NCBI GenBank assembly: GCA_902728285.1
Contig: CACVBU010000970.1
Span: 372,001-436,000, forward strand
Direction: 5' to 3'
Length of the DNA stretch: 64,000 bases
Source of the DNA: Clytia hemisphaerica
Taxonomy: Eukaryota; Cnidaria; Hydrozoa; Leptothecata; Clytiidae
Positions 27,201 through 39,200 of the stretch are shown here, in pieces. The number at the start of each line of letters is the position of its first letter. Position 1 is the first letter of the stretch. The notes beneath the pieces were generated by a model, which saw nothing but the letters and a program-made list of their open reading frames with translations, did not search any database and was not told where the DNA came from. The translations under genes were made by a program, and so were the position numbers.

Positions 27201-30200
27201 CTCACGTCACAAGCAGGTGGTACATTAAAACCTGATTACTAAAAAGCTGGTGCTAAAACCCAAAAAGTGATTAAATCGCAGATTTCTAATTTTTTGAAAA
27301 AAACATTTTCCCATAACTCCTGATAGAATTTTTCTTTTGCCATGAAATTTGGTACAGAAGTAGTTTACAATGAATATATCAAGATGGACTACAAAAAGAT
27401 TGCATTAGATATGGAAATTTTTCATAATAGCAGCATAAATATGGAAAAATGCGAAAACGGCTATCGGCCTACCCTAAAAAATCGGTCACGTGATATAGGC
27501 GTTTTCAATGAAATCTTTTTATGCAATCTTAATCTACATCATGTACTGAATCATTGTATAAAATTTCAGGTTATTTGGACAACTGGTTCGGATTTTATTG
27601 CTATCTATTAATTTTCGGATTTAGCGGTTCTGGGGTTACTGCTGAACAAGGAGCCGCCTTGGGGGTCATCTATATATAATATATAGTACGTACGCAAGAA
27701 TTTTCCAAATATTTGACACCCCCTCTTTTCTTGTACGCAGAGAACAATATAAATGACATCATTCAAACAATAGACATATGCTTTTGCTAAAACCCCCTCT
27801 CTCCCCCCTTCACTGCGTACGTACTATATGGATGGCCCCTTGGCTGACATGGGCAGATTTTTTAAATAATTTTTTTCAGAATTTTTTGTTTAAATGAATT
27901 TGTAAAGAAGTCAAAAACTTTCAGAAAGTTTGTTTATAAAGTGGATAAAAAGATATGGGGAAAATCTAGTAGGGGGCACATTGTGCCCCATAGGGGCAGA
28001 TAGGGTTAAGCTATACCTTAAGGGAGCTAATTTTTGCGCAATTAATTTTTGAGGTCAGCTAGCATGAAATAAACATTTTTATGAACCAAAATTCTGTTGA
28101 TACGTTTTGTACAAAAATAGCAGACATCAATATTAGTGTGCTTAGAAAGAAATTCATATTTAAATGGGTCTAAAATTATATTTAATTTTGAATGAAAAAT
28201 GAATTTTCCTTTTAAATTTTACCAAAACAACCAAAACCATGTACTAAGACTCCCAATGTTATTACAATTGACTGATTTCTTGAGGAGAGCATATCGCATT
28301 AGTTTATATCTTCTGTTAAAAACTTCTTGTAGTTGTATTTATTAGCAAAAAGAGCTTTGAAATGAAAATTTATCGTTAAATTTATTTTTGCTGATGACCA
28401 ATTTTGATAATTTTTGCGGGAATTAATTTTTGCGGTCCGTATGTCAACAAAATTTGCGGGAACTAAATTTTGCGGTTTGTACTTCGAGACTGGTTAGTTT
28501 TGTTGTTTTTATTTGTATACCTTTCTTCTTTCCCATAATGAATATTGTTTCATTTTTTTGCTCTAGCTTCTAGGTGGATCTATTTTTTTGGTCATTGCAT
28601 TTATTCAGGAAAAATATTATTATTTGTAACTTTGAGATTATAATATATTTTGTTCTATCCTGTCATCCTGTAAATAAAGGTTTAAAACTACTTGTGCATT
28701 GTACCTAATGATTATCCGTGAAAGTACATTAATTAAAAAGCACTTTTTTAAGAAGACCAATTAGACCATTTTTCATTACTCTATGGGTCAAATAACACTT
28801 GGATATATCAAGTTAATATCTTAGTTTGACTGGATATTTTTTGCAGCCCTTTTGTCAAGGTTTAGTAAAAAAAATGGACCCAAAATTTTTCACAAAGCAC
28901 TTTCTCCACGCAAACAGCTTTTTAATTTTGTGATCTAACCTAAAAACTGTAAGGTCTATCATGCGATCTGAAAAAAATATGGGATAAAGAAGCACACTCA
29001 ACTTTTTATCAACTAATGGACCCTATTTGAAAAAATTTTATTTGACCAGAATGACCAAAAATATTAAAATTCTTTGGCCTTGTGAAGTGTGAAGCCAAGG
29101 CTTTAAAATTGAAAAGTGCTTGATAAAAAAAACAATTTCTGTGAAATATTTCCTAAATATTGCCACTTTTTATGACAGTGGAGGGTTTACGTAGTATTAC
29201 TACAATTATGTATAACTGTATTAGGCGAGACCAATTTAATTTGTTGTTCCACGGGCGCAACCAACCCACCATTTTTGCTGCAAACAAAAAAATAATTTCA
29301 AATTTCTAATACTAGTCATTTTAAAAATTTACACTTAAAGTTGAATTTTCGACCAAGATTATTTGAAAATATTACTTAAAGCCTAATTACCTTCCGTGAT
29401 TAATGAAAATCTTATTTTTATTTTATCGACCGACCGACTCATATTTTGCTAACGATATGCCTGTAGAATAAAATTGGTCTCGCCTCATACAAATTTAATA
29501 TTTAAGTATCTTTTTCATTTGGTAATGTTAACTTAGTTAATGGGGGGCGTACGGTTTGACTGTATCCGGGATAAGGCTTTTTTAACGTGAGATAAAGGTA
29601 TTCACGGGAGAAAAAAAAAACAGGATAACAGGATTTGACTCATAGTGACGGTAAATGTCAGATTTTTCTCTCAGGATACAGTATTTTTGTTCAAAATCTA
29701 CAGTATTTCGGTGAAAATCACAGAGAAACGGTACACAATTTTGTCATTATTTTAGCGACAACTTTTGTGATGCAAATACTTTATCAAACAAGAGCGGTTT
29801 TGGTTTTGGCCATAACAAGAACGCCTAAGTAAAAAATCAATATTCCCCCCTCCTCTAGTTTAAGCCTTTTCAGGGTAGGTTCTAAACATTTATCTTCTTT
29901 TTTGTTATGTTCTAGCTACAAAAAAAATTACAGTTAACACAATGTCAAATTCAGAGAAGTGGAGAAATTACAACAAAAAAATCTCTCAGAAAAGGATGGG
30001 TGATAACCAAAAGATTCAGCCAACAAAGAAACTGTCATATATTAATATTCAAAGAATGGCGCCCGATGCAGCAGAAAAAACTCTAAGATATGCTCCTGAA
30101 AAAACAAGAGACTTTGTCGATTTTAAAGAGTATCAAAGTTTGACACTTGCAAATGTTAAGCTAGCATGCGAAAAGTTTTATAATGAGCCAGCAGGGTCAT

Positions 30201-33200
30201 GTGATGTTTTGTTCTCCGATAAAGGGCCTAGCTGTTCTGTAGATGAACAAATACAAGGCAAAAAATTTTTATTAATTAGATTCATCGAGCCAGTCCAGGG
30301 GCCAGCTAAAAATTTAAATGTCTCCAATCAAGCTAGCGTGATGCAAAGCAGAATGGTTGGCGATAGTTGTATGGAAAGTTCATCTAAGCGTATACGCACT
30401 AGTAAAACCATCGCTCGAAAAAGTGCCCTTATCCCTCCTACAACTACAAATGGATTTCCAAAATCTGTTTCCATTGGGGACGTTCTCGATGCCGGAAAGC
30501 TGAAAAAACCTATTCATGAAATGAAAACTGAATTGGCACTGGAATATTTTGATATTAGGTCTAAAATTTGGTTGAAAGATACGAAAGAATTAAATATCAA
30601 AACTGAAAAGTTTTCTGAGGGTGCTTTCAGAGAAGCTTTTATGACATACAGTATTTCGAATGGTAAGCGCGAGCTCTACGTATTGAAAAAATTCAAAAGT
30701 GAATCATGGTCCAAAGTCTCAAAAGTGTATGGTATGAGCTTAGAAGAGCATACACGCAAACAAATACAGATGCATATGGCTGCAAAAGCCATTGCCGATA
30801 TATTCTTCAAGAAAATAAACCTGACGAAAAGAGAGGATTGGTTTTCATATAACGATGCCTTCTTTGCGACCCTAAATGGAGAGCCGGTCACAGTAGAGCC
30901 ATTTGTTGCTGGTAAATTTACGAAATATATTAACAATGATGGGGTTATTGGATCCCACGATACAAACAAAAATGCATCCAAAGCCATATATGAAAAAGCT
31001 GAAGCCTTGTGCCATTTTTCTTATGAGGACAGTGCTGACCGTCTCATGCTAGCCGATTTGCAAGGGAGTGGTCTAATACTGTATGACCCAGAAATTGCAA
31101 CTGCCGAAGAACTCGAGGGTGAAGATTTACAGGGAGAAAAATTCTTTTGTGGAGGCAACCTCAACGATGTTGCAATTGACACTTTCTTTCGTAATCATAA
31201 GTGCAATATTTATTGCAAGTTAGCTTCACTGAGAGAAGTGGCAATGACAGAAATTTCCGATGACAGTCAGTAAAGTTGCTCCTGGCTACATATTCGTAAA
31301 AACAAATATGTATTTACTTCATATTTTATTAGAAATTTGTTTTGCGTATTTTTCTTTTGTTAAATTCGTTTGAAGGTAGCCCTCAACAATAATCTTTTGT
31401 CAAGTTATAGTTTTTGTTTTAACGTTTTTTACGTGTTTAAATAAGGGAGCATAATCCGACTTTGGCCAGGGGAGAAGTTGTTTTCATTTTGGCTGAAAAT
31501 CGAAATCAACCTGCTACGACCCCTATGCACAAATAAAAGTTAGCCAGAATGCCAAAAATAATAGGCCTTTTTGTGTAGAGCTTGTACGCTGTTGTTCTTT
31601 GACTAATTTTGGGTAATATCACCAATATTCTTTTCTGAACCCGTATATACTTACAAAGTGCTTTCATTTTCAGAAAAAAAATCCAGTGTATATGCAATAG
31701 CCTACGTCAAGTAACTGACCCTTAGAGTAACTTCAAATTTTATCAAATGTCAGTATTTTGGTAAACCTGGTGCGTATCAGACCCACAACTTTTTTTAAGG
31801 GTTTTGGCATTGCCATTGGCCTATTTGGAGATCTTTTGACTAAAGAAACTCGTGATATTTATACCCAAAATTAGTCAAAGAACAGCGGATACAAACTCTA
31901 CACAAAAAGCCTATTTTTGGCATTCTGGCCAACTTGGTGCATAGCGGTCGGAGGCTGATTTCGATTTTCAGCCAAAATGAGTATCATTTTCAGAATCAAC
32001 ATTTAAAAAATGCCAAAAAAGCTTTTCCAGGCAGAAAATCGAAAAAAATGTTGATAAATGTCCTTTATCAATTTTCACATATTTTTAAGGCTTTAAGGTT
32101 GTCAGGGTTTAACCCTATTTTTATCAGGGGGGGGGGGTGTTTTCCACCACCCTGGCGCTCTTTTGCTAATAGCTCACAGAAAAATTATTTTGACACTCTG
32201 AAACTTTTTGACTTTTATTAGCAATGTGTATACCAAATTTTACAATCATCTTCGACATTTTTATTGCTACATTAAAAACCGGCAATTATGTTTAACATCT
32301 TCTTTTTGGCTTTTAGAAAATCAAAGCAGAATTGAGAAATCTTTATTTGTTCAACTTTAAATTGCAGTTTTAGTAGAGGGTACTTTCTCATTGGTCAGCG
32401 GTAAATGTAAAACTTTGTGATGACGTCATCACCTTTATGATGACATATCCAATCCAAATATTTTTTAATGTATTCCTAATATGGTATTGAACATTCGTGC
32501 CAAGTTTCAAGTCAATAGCACTTCTACATAAAAAGTTATGGAAGGGTGGTGGAAAACACCCCCCCCCCTTGATAAGAGTGGGTACTTAAAGTTACACAGC
32601 CTAGTTTTTTTTAAAGTTTTTCAACTGTTGATATTCATATATTTTTTAAGGCTTTAGGATTTATAAGAGTGGGTAAAATTCTTCACAAACCAAGTTTTAG
32701 GTTAATATTTTTAACTGTAAAATGCTGTAAATATTCCAGAATATTCACATATTTTCAAGGCTTTAGGAGGATTCTCACTGTCAGGGATTTTTTTGCCGTC
32801 ATCGCGATCACGAAAATAACCAAAACTTGCCCATCACGCCAATTCTCAATAATATAGCACCACGCCCCACATTTTCCCCACGACAGAATGTCAGAAAAAT
32901 ATGGGTGGGTCGGTATAATTAAAAAAAGTTTCTCAAAACCTCGGGTTGGTAATGTCCTATAGAATTAGGTTTTTACCCTGAAGACGTCAGTATTTGCAGT
33001 ATTTGTACTTGATAAGGAGAGTTTTCTATTTGAAGCTTGCGCGGCAGTGATTTTTTCTGTTACCTTTCTCTTTTGTTTGATACTTCTTTATTTATTACTT
33101 TATTTTCACGTGATACCAAATGACACTTTACTTCATGGTTTGATGAAATTAGTTTCCTCCTATCAATTGGATAATTTTTGGACTTTTTTTATATTTTTGA

Positions 33201-36200
33201 TGACATCTTTTTCAGTTATAACATAGGTTAAGACGTTGTCAAAAGCATTTATCTTCATATGGCTCAAAGTGCAAATCCATTAAATATATTTTGATATTTT
33301 AAAATATCTTTTGTCATATTTGTTAAAGTTTTCTTACATAAACAATTTATTGACATTCGTGAAAATGTTTTATTCTATTCTTGAATTAAAGTCTATTCAC
33401 GATAAGTGTGCACTAATTTTTGTTTTGCTTGCCATTTCCTAACGAATTTCGCAAATTTAATAAATGAAACACCGTTAAAAAGATAATTGCGAGCACTGTA
33501 ATTTTACGACAAAAATAATTCCAAAGATTTTTGAAAATGAAGATGAAAAATAAGTTGATGCTAGAAACTTCAGTTTTAGTACAGAGGTACCATGAACCTT
33601 CCTAATTTTTCAAATAATCATTTTTCCATAGCTTTAGTACATCAAAAGTTACAGCCTATAGGAGATAGATAGTTCGTTAGAGCTGAAAACCCCTGTTTTT
33701 GCTGTTGTTTTTTTTGCGTCAACGGGTTACCTTCCAGAGGAATATCTTTTGATCCAGTGAAGCAATGGAGAAATTTAGAATTTAGAATTTAGCCATTTGT
33801 TTGAAAATGGCAAGCAAAATGAAAATTAGTACACACTTATCGTGAACAGACTTTACTGTAGTTTCCTTTTTCCTTTCTTTTTATGTGCCAGATTAAGCGG
33901 CGCTGGGAGTGTTGGAAACTCAGTTGCTAAGAAAACTTATACTCTTCAGACGTACTCAGCAACGCTTTTCAGTGTCCCAAGCTCACGTGACGAAGCTATT
34001 CCAGAAAACATATACATGGGGTTGGAAGTTTAATCCCAGGAAATTCCTCTTTTTGACCCCTTGAACAGGCATACATTAGCAAAAGTGAGCCAAACTAAGC
34101 TACCCCCAGCAAATATTTTATGACGTAATCTTTTTCATACGGAAGCAACCGAAACTAGTGGCAAATTCTACCACCACTCTTTAATGTTATTTAGCCAGTT
34201 TTTCGAGTTATTTCGGGTGTTTCCGTATAAAAGATTATGGTCATGAATGTACGGTAGGCATTCCGAAGGGGCAGTGCCGATTTGTTAACGGCTCTTGCAT
34301 TAGCTACGACACCAGTTGGTCGCTGTTGTCTACGTCAGACTAACCTAACTCAAATTCTTTTGCATTCTTCGTTATCAACATATAACCCCCCCCCAATAAA
34401 TACACATATTTGTTTCTGGTGCAAATTGGTATTTGGCGGCTGATCATGTTAAGCCAGCGAGATTGGTTGCATCGTCACCTCACGATAACCAGATGAGCCG
34501 AGTAAAAAGACACCTCGGCCCAAGCCCCGATTTTATAGGCTTGCCGGGTTCAACTGCGATTTTTCAGGCTGCCACAGCATGACAGTTGAGTCCGACTGGT
34601 AAGGCGTGTGTCAAAGAACAATTACCCGTTGCGGTGGTGGCCGCCAAAACGCCGTCGGAATATGGGAATGTCAGATAAACCTATTATCTGGCGCCGAGAT
34701 GGTGAAATTTTCATTCGACACGCCAAAGCTCTGAAGGTCGGGAAAATTTTGGCCCGCTCCCTTTTTAGAGCGTTAGCGTGGGCGGCCACCAATCCGCCAT
34801 CGGAATATCAGATAAATAAACCTAGCTCCTCCGCTCACTTTTCCGCGCGGATAACTTTTCAAACCCGACAGGATTGCCAGTCTAGTCTATCAAGCTAACA
34901 ATAACTCACGGATATTCATATTAGAGAGATAATCGAAACTATGATACTGATACTCATGGGCCACGTCGAGAAATATAAAAAAAATTATAATTTTTTTTTT
35001 TTTTTTTAATTTTTAATTTTTTTTTTCGTTTTCTTAAAATTTTTATAAAATAATTTAATAAAAACAAAATTTTCAATTTTTTTCTTTTTTAAATTTTTTA
35101 ATTTTTTTTTAATTTTTTTTTTATTCATTTAATTATTTTATTTTATTATTATATTTTTATTTTATTACTATTATGATTTTTTTCTTAAGTTTTTAATTTT
35201 TCTTTATTTTTTCTTCAATTTTTTTTTTTTTTTTAACTTTTTTAATTTTTCATTTTTTTTAAACTTTTTTTTACTTTTTTGTTCTAAATGCTCTAAAAAC
35301 AACGTTGATACCGATGGGCCACCATACTAGTCCGAATAGGGTTAAACTGTTCTCCTAGAAAATTTGATATGTTTCTACGATTTTCTGAGTTATTTCCTGA
35401 GTTAGAATTGTGATCTGCTTTTCCAATGTATTGGATCTGTTTCCCTCTCTTAGAATCCTAGAAATCTTTACTCTTATCTCCCAAATAGACGGGGGGGGGG
35501 GGTGTAATTTGAAGACAGAATTTTAACTGATATCAATTTTAACAACAAAAAAGAAAAAGGAAAATTTAACAAGTTTAAGGTTTAGTCGGGGGGGGGGGGG
35601 GGTGGGGGTGGATTTTTCTCTTAACAATTAGCGGGGGGGGACGTCTAGTCGGGAGACGAGAGTATCTGTTCTCCCGCGCTTGTTTGTGATTGATATCAGT
35701 TTTCCTCTAGAAAACTCAATTTTTTCTAATGCAATGTCATCTTTTAGGAAACAGATGTCTGTCTCCAAATTTATTATATCATCTACTAGAAATTTTAATA
35801 TGTTTCCCAATGATGACGTCATCACTTGGAGCGGGGAAACAGATGATTGTTAGAAAATCATTTCTTCTAGAAATTCTGATCTATTTCCCAATTTTCGGAG
35901 TAAAAGCTATCTCTTGGAAAGGGGAAACAGATATTTTGGGGAAACAGGCTCATCGACTGCTTCTGCAAATAATGCTGAACATGAAAGTCCAGTTCATATT
36001 TGCTAAATTTTTTTGTTGTTTCTTTGTTCTAGTAATGTGTCTCTAGGGAAATTTGGTTTGTTTTGTCTTTTGTCTTTTAGGATTTTGGGTTGTCAAAATT
36101 CATTGGTCATTTGATTGTTGTCATATGATGTGGGGAAAGTTTAAGTGTTTTCTGAAATTTGATTAGCTTCTTCAGAATATCAATGAAAGCCAAGTCTCTC

Positions 36201-39200
36201 ATGCGTTATTGAAATTTCAGATGACTTCAAATTGACTTCTAGGGGTCGGCGAATACCTTAATTTGGTGTCTTATGAATATCACAAGAGAGAGACGAAAAA
36301 ATTTAAAAAACCCCGAGACGTAGCCGTAATATGCGAGAAGAACTAAAGAACAAAACAACAAGAGAAATAAATGAAAGATAAAGCAATACCCTTGTAAAGA
36401 TTCCACCAGTTTGTGAGCACGAATTTGTGAATAGACGTTCATGAAATCTGTTAAGAAGAAATAGAAAGAAAAATGTTTTTTCAGAATTTCATTGAGAAAA
36501 AAATCTATGATCTATAACTATGGTAGTGTGGTCGTGTTACAAAAATACAGGCTGTTTGTAGGAAAAAAATAAGATCTAGCTGAAACTTTCTCCAGACCTT
36601 CTCTATAGGATGGATATACCTCAGGAAAAATTCCCCTAAAATCCCACTGGTGGAACATCCCTTTTTTGGGACATTTCTATTTTCCCCAGGCAAAATCCTA
36701 AGGGCGAGATTTTTTGAACATTTCAAACTTATTTCCAGGCAATATCATGTATACCATTCGAAAGCTCTCGAAAAACTATATAGAAGACTTTTAAACGGTT
36801 ATAGCAGATTTCCCTACCTAACTCGAGATATTTCAAGCGCAAGTTCCACTTTTCGCCACACTTTGGTCAAAATTGACCATAAATAGCATCTTCTGCGTGA
36901 ATTATCTTGAGTTAGGTAATGAAATCGGCTATACCCGTTTAAAAGTCTTCTATATAGTTTTTCGAGAGCTTTCGAATGGTATACTTGAAAATATCTAAAA
37001 ATGAGTTTGAAATTTTCAAAAAATTTCGCCCTTAGGGTTTTGCCTGGGAAAAAAAGAAATGTCCCAAAAAAGGGATGTTCCACCAGTGGGATTTTAGGGG
37101 AATTTTTCCTGAGGTATAACCATCCTATAGAGAAGGTCTGGAGAAAGTTTCAGCTAGATCATATTGTTTTCCCGTAAATTATGCTGAACGACCCAACTAT
37201 GGCTTGAAATTCGTCAAACATATATTTCACTAGCAAAGGGGAGGAGGCGTACGGGATAACGAACACCATAATACCGATGCATGTTTCATCATTATTTTCT
37301 TTCTCGACACCGACAACTAAAAATTGCTAAAATCCATACTGTGGATGATAGCAATACTCCAAAAAAATTAACAATATAATATTAAAAATTTAATACCAGT
37401 GCTTTTCTTATGTGAAGTAAACCAGTTTGCAATCGTTGCCAATTCATTCATGTTGCGTTCTAGAAAAGAGAGACATTTATCATGCAAAAATTAATTTGAA
37501 GCCGAAAAACGGTGTAACTAAATACATTAAAGGAAGAAAATTTGGCGGATTTGGTCAAAATTCGGCAAATTAAGTTCCTGCCAAATTTAATGTTTTCCGT
37601 CATTCCCCCAAATGTGTGCTATTTCAGGCTTTAAAACAGATTTTTCCATTTTCAATGGCGTTTTTGGACAAAAATGCCCTTCGTCCGCCAAATTAAATTC
37701 CCGCCAATATTTCTTCTTTTAATTTATTCAAGCTGACAGTTTTCATTCCCTAGCTAGAGAAAGCCAAAAATGTTTAAGAAACTTTCCATAGCTGTAAATA
37801 AAAGTAACTTTCTCTGAAGCAGTTTCTGATGAAAGATGACAGCAGAAGAGAAAAGAAACAGCGAAAAAGTAAATACCTGAAAAATGTTCAATTTGAGTTT
37901 CTTCCTCTGAAATTTGACTGACTGCATCTGAAAAAGACAGAAATTTTTTGCTAAAGTCAAACACTCGCAGCTTGAATATCTAAACATGAGGTTTGTAAAA
38001 GAAAATACCTGTACAGAGATTTGAAAGAAAGGGACCAAACTTTTGAAACCGCCGGAGAAAATGTATGCAAATAAACCTGCGCATACCTGCATTTTCCGCC
38101 ATGGCGTTCAAAATATCTTGAATGGTAACGGGCGGAACTGCTTTACTGTTTCGTTTAAGTAGTGTTAAGAATTCTTTCTCCAGTGATTCTTTGCCAGACT
38201 CGTTTAGTGATCTCTGTGAGTCAAAAATGAAAACGAATAAGTTCTTGTGTATACGACGTCCAGGGAGGGAGCTCCAAAATAGTTTGCAGAGGGGTATGAA
38301 CCCCTCCCTAGCTTTATTTCACCCCCCTTTTTACATAAAATCTATTTCGAAGGAAACTTGCTCTATGCGCTACCAAAAAGTGATCAAAGAGTACAAAATG
38401 TATACAGTTACAAGCCAACAGTTTCAAAATATGAAAATATAACTAGCTGTATTATTAACATGATACACTTATGATCATTTGTATATGATTAAGTTGACCA
38501 AAATTTCCAACCCCCCTTTCTTATTTGACCCCCCTACATTCCAATTCCCCCAGATTTTTAGGCAAATCTTAGTACCCCCCTAAGAGGGCCCCCAAAAAAT
38601 TTGTCATACCCCTATTGAAAAGGGGGGTGCATAAGAAAAACAAATTCTCGCAATACACTTTTTCAGTAACTTAAAGTGTTTCATGCACGATGATCCAGCT
38701 CTTTTATAAATCGGCTAAATAGGATAACCAGTTAAATATCATCACAGCTTAAAGGAAGCCCAGCAAAAAATATTATAGACTCGGATCTGTTCCAAAATGA
38801 TCAAGTCTTCCTAATATAAAAACCGTAAGAATAACATTTACCAGAACAGAAAGCTCAATGCTGTCAGGATTGTTCTTTTCGAAGAAAGAGATTGCATGGT
38901 CGATCTTCTCCATGCTCTCCAGATACTCTGTCAAATGTCCTGTTGGCCTGAAAATGAGAGCAAAATAATATCACAATGATTACTTTAGAATTTCAAAACA
39001 ATTGAGTCTCCATAACTTGAACACCCACTGGGAGCGCAAATTTACTCGATTTATGGAAGTTCTGACAGGCATCGTTGTCTTAATAATGAGCAAAAATTTA
39101 GATATCTTAAGGTCTATTCCTGCCGGAAAATAAAAAATAAAAATATTTTAAGGTCTTCCAAAAGAAATTAAGTAAAGTTTGAAACATTCCTTCTGAAAGG

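Noticed and set aside
30676..30987. Minus-strand ORF inside the kinase
   Set aside because: Antisense shadow of the alpha-kinase coding sequence.
36650..37083. Two mirror-image ORFs with almost the same protein
   Set aside because: They are the two arms of the foldback transposon 36524-37199 read on opposite strands.
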